64,000 nt of DNA from Streptomyces curacoi (lineage in GTDB: Bacteria; Actinomycetota; Actinomycetes; Streptomycetales; Streptomycetaceae), in the NCBI RefSeq assembly GCF_001513975.1, contig NZ_KQ947987.1:124001-188000 (forward strand), read 5' to 3'. The notes beneath the pieces are model-generated. The model saw only the letters and a list, made by a program, of their open reading frames with translations, was not told the origin of the DNA and ran no database searches. This document shows positions 25,083-33,067 of the stretch, in pieces (position 1 is the first letter of the stretch; each line of letters opens with the position of its first letter). The position numbers were made by a program, and so were the translations under genes.

Positions 25083-26294
25083 ATGTCACCTGCTCCCGCA
25101 CGTCACCGCCGCAGAACCCGCGCCGTACTGTTCGCCGCGCTGACCGCGGCGCTGGTCTCCACCCTGCTGCTCCGGCCGCAGGCCCACCGGGCCGACGCCG
25201 CCCCCGCGGCCTTCGCCCACCCCGGAGTCACGGTCTCCAAGAGCCAGCTGGACTTCGTCCGCACCAAGGTCAACTCCGGCGCCCAGCCCTGGAAGGGCGC
25301 CTTCGACCAGATGATGGCGAGCACGTACGCCGACCTGAACCGCACGCCCAAGCCCCGGGCGATCGTCGAGTGCGGCTCGTACTCGAATCCGAACCACGGC
25401 TGCACGGACGAGCGTCAGGACGCGATCGCCGCCTACACCGACGCCCTCGCCTGGTACATCACCCGCGACGAGCGGTACGCCAGGAAGGCCATCGAGCTGA
25501 TGGACGCCTGGTCCGCCGTCATCAAGGACCACACCAACAGCAACGCGCCCCTGCAGACCGGCTGGGCGGGCTCCTCCTGGCCCAGGGCCGCCGAGATCAT
25601 CAAGCACACCTACACCGGCGGCTGGCCGAACGCCGGCCGCTTCGCGACGATGCTGCGCACCGTCTACCTGCCCGAGGTGATCAACGGCTCGAACTCCAAC
25701 GGCAACTGGGAGCTCTCGATGATGGAGGCCGCCGTCGGCATCTCCGTCTTCCTGGAGGACAAGGCCTCCTACGACAAGGCCATGGCGAAGTTCCGCACCC
25801 GCACCGCCGCCTATGTCTACCTGGCCTCCGACGGCGAGCTGCCGAGGACCGTGCCGAGCCAGAACCTCGACACCCGGGAGAAGATCGTCAAGTACTGGCA
25901 GGGCCAGTCCACCTTCGTCACCGGCCTCACCCAGGAGACCTGCCGCGACCTCACGCACACCGGCTACGGCATCTCCGCGATCTCGCACATCGCCGAGACC
26001 AGCCGCATCCAGGGGCAGGACCTGTACGGCACCGACGTCGGCGAGCGGCTGCGGCAGGCGCTGGGGTTCCACGCGAAGTACGAGCTGGGTACGGCCGTCC
26101 CCGGCTGGCTGTGCGGCGGCTCGCTGAAGCTCGGGCTCGGCCCCGTCACCGAGGTGGGCTACAACGCCCTGCACAACCGTCTGGGCATGGCGATGACCAA
26201 CACACAGACGCTGACCGAGCGGAACCGCCCAGCCGGCACCAACCATCTCTTCGTGGCCTGGGAGACCCTCACCCACGGCGACAACCTGGGCTGA
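25083..26294 (+). CDS. Secreted alginate-lyase-fold polysaccharide lyase
   Basis: 403 residues. Arg-rich signal peptide (HRRRTRAVLFAALTAALVSTLLL, cleavage near ADAAPA about residue 40) then an alpha/alpha-barrel like Pfam Alginate_lyase. Conserved blocks are ALAWYITRDERYARKAIELMDAWS, NGNWELSMMEAAVGISVFL and HTGYGISAISHIAETSRIQGQDLY. Classical PL5 enzymes have NNHxYW where this one has NGNWE, so it belongs to a different branch, perhaps glucuronan lyases of the PL38 kind; substrate is inferred. ATG at 25083. It lies 12.7 kb from the end of the exopolysaccharide locus and may act on uronic-acid polymers. Confidence 0.82.
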   Translation: MSPAPARHRRRTRAVLFAALTAALVSTLLLRPQAHRADAAPAAFAHPGVTVSKSQLDFVRTKVNSGAQPWKGAFDQMMASTYADLNRTPKPRAIVECGSYSNPNHGCTDERQDAIAAYTDALAWYITRDERYARKAIELMDAWSAVIKDHTNSNAPLQTGWAGSSWPRAAEIIKHTYTGGWPNAGRFATMLRTVYLPEVINGSNSNGNWELSMMEAAVGISVFLEDKASYDKAMAKFRTRTAAYVYLASDGELPRTVPSQNLDTREKIVKYWQGQSTFVTGLTQETCRDLTHTGYGISAISHIAETSRIQGQDLYGTDVGERLRQALGFHAKYELGTAVPGWLCGGSLKLGLGPVTEVGYNALHNRLGMAMTNTQTLTERNRPAGTNHLFVAWETLTHGDNLG

Positions 26295-26429
26295 GGCCCA
26301 CCCGGCGGCGGGACCGTCAGAGTTGCGTCAAAGACGGCCCCGCCGCCGCACCCGGCACCTTTTGTCGCGATTATTGGCCGTAAGGTCGACGCTGCGCAGG
26401 CAACAGCGGGACCGGAAGACGATGAGGCC

Positions 26430-29003
26430 ATGGGACGCGGCAAGCTTCGGATCTACCTCGGTGCGGCACCGGGCGTCGGCAAGACGTACGCGATGCTGTC
26501 CGAGGCGCACCGCCGGGTGGAGCGGGGCACCGACTGCGTGGTCGCGTTCGTGGAGCACCACGGGCGGCCGCGCACCGAGGTGATGCTGCACGGGCTGGAG
26601 CAGATCCGGCGCAAGGAGCTGGAGTACCGGGGCGCCTTCTTCACGGAGATGGACGTCGACGCCGTCCTGGCCCGCAGACCGCAGGTGGCGCTGGTGGACG
26701 AGCTGGCCCACACCAACGTCCCCGGCTCGCGCAACGCCAAGCGCTGGCAGGACGTGGCGGAACTGCTGGCGGCCGGGATCGACGTCATATCGACCGTCAA
26801 CATCCAGCACCTGGAGTCACTGGGGGACGTCGTCGAGTCGATCACCGGTGTGCGGCAGCGGGAGACCGTGCCGGACGAGGTGGTGCGCCGCGCGGACCAG
26901 GTCGAACTGGTCGACATGTCGCCGCAGGCGCTGCGGCGGCGGATGGCACACGGCAACATCTACGAGCCGGACAAGGTGGATGCGGCCCTGTCGAACTATT
27001 TCCGGCCCGGGAACCTGACCGCGCTGCGCGAGCTGGCGCTGCTGTGGGTGGCCGACCGGGTCGACGAGTATCTGAAGCAGTACCGCAGCGATCACCGGGT
27101 GTCGACGATCTGGGGTTCCCGGGAGCGGATCGTGGTGGGGCTGACCGGCGGTCCGGAGGGACGGACGCTGATCCGCCGGGCGGCACGGCTCGCGGAGAAG
27201 GGCGCCGGCGGTGAGGTGCTGGCCGTGTACATCGCCCGCAGCGACGGCCTCACCTCCGCCTCACCCAAGGAACTGGCCGTACAGCGCACCCTGGTGGAGG
27301 ACCTGGGCGGCACCTTCCACCACGTCCTCGGCGACGACATCCCGGCGGCGCTGCTGGCCTTCGCGCGCGGTGCCAACGCCACGCAGATAGTCCTCGGCTC
27401 CTCGCGCCGCAAGAGCTGGCAGTACGTCTTCGGACCGGGCGTCGGCGCGACGGTCGCCCGCGACTCCGGCCCCGACCTCGACGTGCACATCGTCACCCAC
27501 GAGGAGGCCGCCAAGGGGCGCGGACTGCCCGTGGCCCGGGGCGCCCGCCTCGGCCGGTCCCGGATTCTGTGGGGCTGGCTCACCGGTGTCGGCGGTCCCC
27601 TGCTGCTCACCCTGCTGCTGACCCACACCGCGGTCGACCTCGGTCTCGCCAACGACATGCTGTTGTTCCTGACCCTGACGGTGGCCGCGGCCCTGCTCGG
27701 CGGGCGCTACCCCGCACTGGCCTCGGCGGCGGTCGGCTCGATGCTGCTCAACTGGTACTTCACGGCACCGGTGCACCACATCACGATCGCCGACCCGAAG
27801 AACCTGCTCGCGCTGGTGATCTTCGTCTTCGTGGCGGTGGCGGTGGCCTCCGTGGTGGACCTCGCGGCCCGCCGCACCCACCAGGCCGCCCGCCTGCGCG
27901 CCGAGTCGGAGATCCTGTCCTTCCTCGCCGGGAACGTGCTGCGCGGCGAGACCGGACTGGAGGAGCTGCTGGAACGGGTCCGGGAGACCTTCGGCATGCA
28001 GTCGGCGGCACTGCTGGAGCGGGAGAGCGACCTCGACCCGTGGACCTGCGCCGGCCGGGTCGGTACGGGGCACGCGCCGGCCCGGCCGGAGGACGCCGAC
28101 GTCGATGTACCGGTCGGCGACCACATGGCGCTCGCGCTGACCGGCCGGGTGCTGCCCGCGGAGGACCGCCGGGTGCTGGCCGCCTTCGCCGCGCAGTCCG
28201 CCGTGGTCCTGGACCGCCAGCGCCTGCAGCGCGAGGCGGACCAGGCCAAGGAGCTGGCCGAGGGCAACCGGATCCGTACGGCGCTGCTGGCCGCCGTCAG
28301 CCATGACCTGCGTACGCCTCTCGCGGGCATCAAGGCGGCCGTCTCCTCGCTGCGCTCCGACGACGTGGCCTGGTCCGAGGAGGACGAGGCCGAGCTGCTG
28401 GAGGGCATCGAGGAGGGCGCCGACCGCCTGGACCACCTGGTCGGCAACCTGCTGGACATGTCCCGGCTGCAGACCGGCACGGTCACGCCCCTGATCCGCG
28501 AGATCGACCTCGACGAGGTGGTGCCGATGGCCCTGGGCGGGGTGCCGGAGGGCAGCGTGGAGCTGGACGTTCCGGAGAGCCTGCCCATGGTCGCCGTGGA
28601 CCCGGGGCTGCTGGAGCGGTCGGTCGCCAACCTGGTCGAGAACGCCGTCAAGTACGGCCCCGGCGACAGCGCGGTCCTCGTGTCCGCCAGCGCCATCGCC
28701 GACCGCGTCGAGGTGCGGGTCGTCGACCGCGGGCGGGGCGTCCCCGACGAGGCCAAGGAGCGCATCTTCGAGCCCTTCCAGCGCTACGGCGACGCCCCGC
28801 GCGGCGCGGGGGTCGGGCTCGGCCTCGCGGTGGCACGCGGCTTCGCCGAGGCGATGGGCGGCACCCTCAACGCCGAGGACACGCCCGGCGGAGGTCTCAC
28901 CATGGTGCTCACTCTCCGGGCGGCGGGACCGGGCCCGGAGCTTCAGGAGGGGGCCGCGTCGACGGACCGCCCCGTGGAACCCGAAAGGCAGGTCACCCCA
29001 TGA
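26430..29003 (+). CDS. kdpD: KdpD, osmosensitive K+ channel histidine kinase
   Basis: 857 residues. Walker A GAAPGVGKT (11-19) and Walker B VDELAHTNVPGSRN in the KdpD domain; a universal-stress-protein domain (about 230-365); four TM segments (about 385-485); GAF-like region; HisKA with His625 (AVSHDLRTPLAG) and HATPase with NLVENAVKYG. It senses low K+ or osmotic stress and phosphorylates KdpE. The c-di-AMP motif of S. aureus KdpD (SxS...FTAxY) is not evident in the USP domain: this reads LTGGPEG and EVLAVYI. GAGG stands close before the ATG. kdpFABC is not in the window, so this is an orphan sensor gene pair. Confidence 0.95.
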   Translation: MGRGKLRIYLGAAPGVGKTYAMLSEAHRRVERGTDCVVAFVEHHGRPRTEVMLHGLEQIRRKELEYRGAFFTEMDVDAVLARRPQVALVDELAHTNVPGSRNAKRWQDVAELLAAGIDVISTVNIQHLESLGDVVESITGVRQRETVPDEVVRRADQVELVDMSPQALRRRMAHGNIYEPDKVDAALSNYFRPGNLTALRELALLWVADRVDEYLKQYRSDHRVSTIWGSRERIVVGLTGGPEGRTLIRRAARLAEKGAGGEVLAVYIARSDGLTSASPKELAVQRTLVEDLGGTFHHVLGDDIPAALLAFARGANATQIVLGSSRRKSWQYVFGPGVGATVARDSGPDLDVHIVTHEEAAKGRGLPVARGARLGRSRILWGWLTGVGGPLLLTLLLTHTAVDLGLANDMLLFLTLTVAAALLGGRYPALASAAVGSMLLNWYFTAPVHHITIADPKNLLALVIFVFVAVAVASVVDLAARRTHQAARLRAESEILSFLAGNVLRGETGLEELLERVRETFGMQSAALLERESDLDPWTCAGRVGTGHAPARPEDADVDVPVGDHMALALTGRVLPAEDRRVLAAFAAQSAVVLDRQRLQREADQAKELAEGNRIRTALLAAVSHDLRTPLAGIKAAVSSLRSDDVAWSEEDEAELLEGIEEGADRLDHLVGNLLDMSRLQTGTVTPLIREIDLDEVVPMALGGVPEGSVELDVPESLPMVAVDPGLLERSVANLVENAVKYGPGDSAVLVSASAIADRVEVRVVDRGRGVPDEAKERIFEPFQRYGDAPRGAGVGLGLAVARGFAEAMGGTLNAEDTPGGGLTMVLTLRAAGPGPELQEGAASTDRPVEPERQVTP

Positions 29004-29683
29004 CCCGGGTGCTGGTGGTCGACGACGAGCCGCAGATCGTGCGCGCCCTCGTGATCAACCTCAAGGCCCGCAAGTACGAGGTCGACGCGGCCCACGACGG
29101 CGCGACCGCCCTCGAACTCGCCGCCGCCCGTCACCCCGACGTGGTCGTCCTCGACCTCGGTCTGCCCGACATGGACGGCGTCGAGGTGATCCGGGGGCTG
29201 CGCGGCTGGACCCGGGTGCCGATCCTGGTGCTGTCCGCCAGGCACTCCTCCGACGAGAAGGTGCAGGCGCTGGACGCGGGGGCCGACGACTACGTCACCA
29301 AGCCGTTCGGCATGGACGAACTGCTGGCCCGGCTGCGGGCCGCCGTCCGCCGCGCCGAACCCGCCGGGGGCGGCGAGCAGGACGTGATGGTGGAGACCGA
29401 GGAGTTCACCGTCGACCTCGCCGCGAAGAAGGTCAACCGGGGCGGGAGGGACGTACGGCTGACCCCGACGGAATGGCATCTGCTGGAGGTGCTGGTCCGC
29501 AACACGGGACGCCTCGTCAGCCAGAGGCAGCTGCTGCAGGAGGTGTGGGGGCCGTCGTACGGGACGGAGACGAACTATCTGCGGGTGTACATGGCCCAGC
29601 TGCGCAGAAAGCTGGAGGCGGACCCGTCGCATCCGAAGCACTTCATCACGGAGGCGGGGATGGGGTACCGGTTCGAGAAGTGA
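29000..29683 (+). CDS. kdpE: KdpE, OmpR-family response regulator
   Basis: 227 residues. Receiver with Asp52 (VVVLDLGLPD) and Lys in DDYVTKPFG; winged-helix domain (VRLTPTEWHLLEVLVRNTGRLVSQRQLLQEVWG...YMAQLRRKLE). The ATG overlaps the kdpD stop by 4 bases (ATGA), so expression is coupled. Its classical target kdpFABC is elsewhere or absent; targets near here could include the trkA-like genes or the kimA-like gene (inference). Confidence 0.94.
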   Translation: MTRVLVVDDEPQIVRALVINLKARKYEVDAAHDGATALELAAARHPDVVVLDLGLPDMDGVEVIRGLRGWTRVPILVLSARHSSDEKVQALDAGADDYVTKPFGMDELLARLRAAVRRAEPAGGGEQDVMVETEEFTVDLAAKKVNRGGRDVRLTPTEWHLLEVLVRNTGRLVSQRQLLQEVWGPSYGTETNYLRVYMAQLRRKLEADPSHPKHFITEAGMGYRFEK

Positions 29684-29748
29684 GCCGGTCGCAGGGGGGT
29701 CGGTTGGAGCGTCGGCCCCGGGGGTACGACCGTGTCGGTGCACCCCGG

Positions 29749-29754
29749 TAGGCT
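29749..29754 (+). promoter_or_regulatory. Candidate -10 box (TAGGCT) for a leaderless transcript
   Basis: TAGGCT lies 7 bases before the ATG at 29762; no ribosome site is present. TACGAC 18 bases further upstream could be a weak -35. Confidence 0.45.
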
Positions 29755-29761
29755 TCCAGAC

Positions 29762-30160
29762 ATGAGTGCTGTTCCTCGTTCCGAAAAGTCGGTGGGCCGG
29801 TTCCGGCGCATGCTCGACCGGCTCTCCTCGTCGCAGGAGGACCTGGAGTCCGAGGAGCTGCGTGAGGACGCCGAGACGGCCGGCTGTATCAAGATCGGTG
29901 ACTGTCGTGACCGACAGATCGTGACGGTTACTGGTACCTTGCGCACGGTCACTCTGCGGCCACGCGCGGGAGTTCCGGCCCTGGAGGCCGAGCTGTTCGA
30001 CGGCTCCGCCGCCCTGGACGTGGTGTGGCTCGGCAGGCGCTCCATAGTCGGGATAGAGCCGGGGCGCCGGCTGATCGCATCGGGCCGGATCTCCATGAGC
30101 CGGGGCCGCCGGGTGCTGTTCAACCCGAAATACGAACTGAGACCCCTCGGACGGGAGTAG
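29762..30160 (+). CDS. OB-fold nucleic-acid-binding domain protein
   Basis: 132 residues. Helical N terminus (VGRFRRMLDRLSSSQEDLESEELRE), then an OB-fold (about 50-130) with the strands RQIVTVTGTLRTVTL, LEAELFDGSAALDVVWLG and PGRRLIASGRISMSRGRRVLFNPKYEL. Similar OB domains in RecG and lysyl-tRNA synthetase bind nucleic acid; the role of this stand-alone version is unknown. The gene for the DUF3159 membrane protein starts 3 bases after its stop, so both share a transcript. Confidence 0.85.
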   Translation: MSAVPRSEKSVGRFRRMLDRLSSSQEDLESEELREDAETAGCIKIGDCRDRQIVTVTGTLRTVTLRPRAGVPALEAELFDGSAALDVVWLGRRSIVGIEPGRRLIASGRISMSRGRRVLFNPKYELRPLGRE

Positions 30161-30163
30161 CCG

Positions 30164-30898
30164 GTGACGTCGCTCGACAAGCCGACTGAAGACACCACCG
30201 CAGACGCCGAGCAGGAGGCCCGGGCGGTGACCGAGGCCGCGCTGTTCGAGGCCTTCGGCGGCATGCGCGGCATGATCGAGACGGTGCTGCCCGGTCTGCT
30301 CTTCGTCACCATCTACACGGTCAACAAGGACCTGCACCTGTCGGCCATCGCCGCGCTCGGGGTGTCCCTGTTGCTCGTGGTGGTGCGCCTGGTGATGCGG
30401 GACACCGTCAAGCACGCGTTCAGCGGTGTGTTCGGCGTTGCCTTCGGTGTCGTGTTCGCGATGATGACCGGCAACGCGAAGGACTTCTATCTGCCCGGCA
30501 TGCTCTACACGCTGGGGCTGGGGCTCGCGTACATCATCACCACGCTGTGCGGGGTGCCGCTGATCGGGCTGATCCTCGGGCCGGTGTTCAAGGAGAACCT
30601 CTCCTGGCGTACGCGGAATCCCGGGCGCAAGAAGGCCTATGCGAAGGCCAGTTGGGCATGGGGGCTGATCCTGCTCGCCAAGTGCGCGATTCTGTTCCCG
30701 CTGTACTGGTGGGCGGACACGACGCAGCTGGGGTGGGTGCTGGTCGCGCTGAAGATCCCGCCGTTCCTGCTGGCTGTGTGGCTGACGTGGGTGTTCCTGG
30801 CGAAGGCGCCGGCGCCGATCGACGTGTTCGCGGAGATGGAGGCGGCGGAACGGGCCGAGCAGGCCGAGCGGGAGCGGAAGGCTGCGGCGGCCGAGTAG
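30164..30898 (+). CDS. DUF3159 family membrane protein
   Basis: 244 residues. Acidic N terminus (about 1-25), then MIETVLPGLLFVTIYTVNKDL and five to six hydrophobic segments up to about residue 215, and a charged helical C-tail (EMEAAERAEQAERERKAAAA). It matches DUF3159, an uncharacterised actinobacterial membrane family found beside OB-fold and TrkA genes. The start is GTG at 30164. Its place between KdpDE and the TrkA pair makes a link with ion homeostasis possible but unproven. Confidence 0.88.
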   Translation: MTSLDKPTEDTTADAEQEARAVTEAALFEAFGGMRGMIETVLPGLLFVTIYTVNKDLHLSAIAALGVSLLLVVVRLVMRDTVKHAFSGVFGVAFGVVFAMMTGNAKDFYLPGMLYTLGLGLAYIITTLCGVPLIGLILGPVFKENLSWRTRNPGRKKAYAKASWAWGLILLAKCAILFPLYWWADTTQLGWVLVALKIPPFLLAVWLTWVFLAKAPAPIDVFAEMEAAERAEQAERERKAAAAE

Positions 30899-30933
30899 GT
30901 GCCGGGCGCCGGCCGCTGGGGTCGTGGGTTTTC

Positions 30934-31102
30934 TCGCCCCCGCCGCCCCTACCCGTCCCGTCCTCCAGGGGCTGCCGCCCCTTCGACCCCGCGTCCCCGG
31001 GGACCTGCGGCTCCCAGACCCCGCTGTCGGCCCTGAACGGGCCTCGTCCTCAATCGCCGGACGGGCTGATGGTGCGGACCGGCGCCGTAGCCCCGACGGG
31101 CT
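30934..31102. repeat. Probable dispersed intergenic repeat of Streptomyces
   Basis: The stretch has the features of a repeat I remember from many Streptomyces intergenic regions: CCGCCCCTACCCGTCCCGTC, AGGGGCTGCCGCCCCT (30967-30982, hairpin), GTCCCCGGGGAC (30993-31004, palindrome), and CCTCAATCGCCGGACGGGCT near 31049. Recognition is from memory; copy number was not tested. No gene lies in this segment. Confidence 0.55.
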
Positions 31103-31111
31103 GAATTGCTG

Positions 31112-31147
31112 CGAAGGGCGCCCCGGGAACTCCCGGGGCGCCCTTCG
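31112..31147 (-). terminator. Terminator of the TrkA-like gene pair
   Basis: A perfect 16-bp stem, CGAAGGGCGCCCCGGG (31112-31127) with its complement (31132-31147), loop AACT. It can also stop plus-strand transcription coming from the DUF3159 gene. Confidence 0.85.
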
Positions 31148-31167
31148 TCGTCGTGGTCCGGAGTCGG

Positions 31168-31845
31168 TCAGCCCGACGTGTCCTCGCGTCGCACCGACAG
31201 GAGGTCCTCCAGCTGCTCCTCGCGCGCCTGCGCGGCCACGAAGAGGAGTTCGTCGCCCGCCTCCAGGGAGTCCTCTCGGGACGGGGTGAGGACTCGGGTG
31301 CCGCGGATGATGGTGACCAGGGACGTGTCCTCGGGCCACTCGACGTCGCCGACCTGGGTGCCGGCCAGGGCCGACTCCTCGGGGAGGGTCAGCTCGACGA
31401 GGTTGGCGTCGCCGTGGCTGAAGCGGAGGAGGCGGACCAGGTCGCCGACGCTCACCGCCTCCTCGACCAGGGCCGACATCAGACGGGGGGTGGAGACCGC
31501 CACGTCGACGCCCCAGGCCTCGTTGAACAGCCACTCGTTCTTGGGGTTGTTCACCCGGGCCACGACGCGCGGAACGCCGTACTCCGTCTTCGCCAGGAGC
31601 GAGACGACCAGGTTGACCTTGTCGTCTCCCGTCGCGGCGATCACCACGTTGCAGCGCTGCAGCGCCGCCTCGTCCAACGACGTGATCTCGCAGGCGTCGG
31701 CCAGCAGCCACTCCGCCTGCGGGACGCGCTCGACCGAGATGGCGGTCGGCGCCTTGTCGACGAGCAGGACCTCGTGGCCGTTCTCCAGCAGTTCGCCCGC
31801 GATGGAGCGGCCCACCGCTCCGGCGCCGGCAATGGCGACCCTCAT
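31168..31845 (-). CDS. TrkA-type potassium-uptake regulatory protein (second RCK subunit)
   Basis: 225 residues. RCK_N Rossmann domain with AIAGAGAVGRSIAGEL (about 4-19) and acidic DKAP end of beta2; RCK_C domain about 140-220 (ELTLPEESALAGTQVGDVEWPEDTSLVTIIRG). RCK proteins gate Trk/Ktr K+ channels with NAD(H) or ATP and, in many Gram-positives, bind c-di-AMP through RCK_C. ATG at 31845 shares its last base region with the upstream gene's stop (TGATG), giving tight coupling. No Trk/Ktr membrane subunit is in the window, so the partner may be the KimA-like protein nearby or a channel elsewhere. Confidence 0.92.
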   Translation of the reverse strand: MRVAIAGAGAVGRSIAGELLENGHEVLLVDKAPTAISVERVPQAEWLLADACEITSLDEAALQRCNVVIAATGDDKVNLVVSLLAKTEYGVPRVVARVNNPKNEWLFNEAWGVDVAVSTPRLMSALVEEAVSVGDLVRLLRFSHGDANLVELTLPEESALAGTQVGDVEWPEDTSLVTIIRGTRVLTPSREDSLEAGDELLFVAAQAREEQLEDLLSVRREDTSG

Positions 31846-32516
31846 CAGTGACCGCCCTCCTCTTCGGGACCCTTGGCGAACGCCGCCTCGACCTTGTCGA
31901 CCTCGTCGGTGCGCATCATGACGTGCACCAGGTCGCCCTCCTGCAGCACCGTCTGCGATCTGGGCAGGATCGCCTCGCCGAGCCGGGTCAGGAACGCGAC
32001 GCGGACGCCGGTCTCCTCCTGCAGCCTGCTGATCTTGTGGCCCACCCAGGCCGGGGACGTGTGCACCTCGGCGAGCTGGACGCCGCCGGTCGGGTCCCGC
32101 CACAGCGGCTCGGCGCCCGAGGGCAGCAGGCGGCGCAGCATCTGGTCGGCCGTCCAGCGGACCGTGGCCACGGTGGGGATGCCGAGGCGCTGGTAGACCT
32201 CGGCGCGGCGGGGGTCGTAGATACGGGCCGCGACGTTCTCCACGCCGAACATCTCGCGGGCCACGCGCGCGGAGATGATGTTCGAGTTGTCACCGCTGGA
32301 GACGGCGGCGAAGGCGCCCGCCTCCTCGATGCCCGCCTCGCGCAGGGTGTCCTGGTCGAAGCCGACGCCGGTGACCCGGCGGCCCCCGAACCCAGGGCCC
32401 AGCCGCCGGAACGCGGTGGGGTCCTGGTCGATCACGGCGACCGTGTGCCCTTGCTGCTCCAGGGTCTGGGCAAGAGCGGAGCCCACCCTTCCGCAACCCA
32501 TGATGACGATGTGCAC
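31845..32516 (-). CDS. TrkA-type potassium-uptake regulatory protein (first RCK subunit)
   Basis: 223 residues. Starts HIVIMGCGRVGSALAQTLEQQGH, a canonical RCK_N nucleotide-binding motif, and ends with an RCK_C domain (about 135-215: AEVHTSPAWVGHKISRLQEETGVRVAFLTR). GTG at 32516 is preferred because it starts directly at the conserved first strand; an in-frame GTG at 32531 is possible. The gene is the first of the two-gene RCK operon and may form a hetero-octameric gating ring with the second. Confidence 0.92.
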   Translation of the reverse strand: MHIVIMGCGRVGSALAQTLEQQGHTVAVIDQDPTAFRRLGPGFGGRRVTGVGFDQDTLREAGIEEAGAFAAVSSGDNSNIISARVAREMFGVENVAARIYDPRRAEVYQRLGIPTVATVRWTADQMLRRLLPSGAEPLWRDPTGGVQLAEVHTSPAWVGHKISRLQEETGVRVAFLTRLGEAILPRSQTVLQEGDLVHVMMRTDEVDKVEAAFAKGPEEEGGH

Positions 32517-32756
32517 GGCCTTACCCCGCACTCCTCGTTAGGCGTCTGACTTGCGTGAACGTGGCGCTCATATCCTTCTCTCGGTTTGCCGGGCAACAGA
32601 CGCGGGCCGGTCGCGGACCGCTGGGCAACATCATGCCGGGGAATCCCGTCGATGATCCCGCGCGGTTCGGATCGCGGGCTCGCGTGTGCCTCCGTCCACC
32701 GTAACGTCAGGGTCGGACACACCGACCAGGCACCACCTGGAGAGACGACCGGCGCC

Positions 32757-32825
32757 CTCAACGGCGGTTGCTGCTGCGGATGGACGGCGGCTGATGGTGC
32801 GGATCAGCGGCGGTTGATGCTGCGG
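32757..32825. repeat. Three tandem imperfect 23-bp repeats
   Basis: Units at 32757-32779, 32780-32802 and 32803-32825, each 23 bases with the shared core ACGGCGGTTG-T-CTGCGG (variations at 3-6 positions). The rightmost unit overlaps the stop codon and last codons of the 32-residue peptide gene on the minus strand; the other two lie just downstream of it. Confidence 0.75.
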
Positions 32826-32902
32826 ACGCTGGCCAGTGCCAGGGCGGCGAGTCCGGCGAGCGCGACGAGGGCACCGACGAGCTGAGCGGTCGTCTGCGAC
32901 AT
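32804..32902 (-). CDS. Small single-pass membrane peptide, 32 residues
   Basis: A short frame absent from routine gene lists: starts MSQTTAQLVGALVALAGLAA, continues LALASVRSINRR, and ends in TGA. GGGAGA lies 6 bases before the ATG. One hydrophobic segment (about residues 7-24) is followed by a basic tail, the positive-inside pattern. It is located between the TrkA pair and the KimA-like gene. Its size and layout recall KdpF, the 29-residue subunit of the Kdp pump, but no sequence identity is evident. Unknown function; a K+-transport accessory peptide is an inference from position. Confidence 0.6.
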   Translation of the reverse strand: MSQTTAQLVGALVALAGLAALALASVRSINRR

Positions 32903-33053
32903 GAGGTCTCCCGGATGTGATGAGCGTACCGACGCAGGTCATGGAGGCACGCGGGCGGCGCCCCGATCGGCGCCCGGCGCGAGCGGGGGACGGAATTCAC
33001 CCCCGCGCCGCGCGCGATTTCACCCGGATGTGCTCCGCTCCAGGCAGGGGGCC

Positions 33054-33059
33054 TACGAT
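33054..33059 (+). promoter_or_regulatory. Candidate -10 box (TACGAT) for a leaderless kimA-like transcript
   Basis: TACGAT is 8 bases before GTG at 33068 with no ribosome site. No riboswitch-like sequence is seen in the 165 bases between this gene and the small-peptide gene. Confidence 0.5.
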
Positions 33060-33067
33060 TCTCTGTT

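Noticed and set aside
32903..33067. A c-di-AMP riboswitch before the KimA-like gene
   Set aside because: Bacillus kimA has one, but none of the ydaO sequence blocks occur here and a -10 box lies 8 bases before the start.
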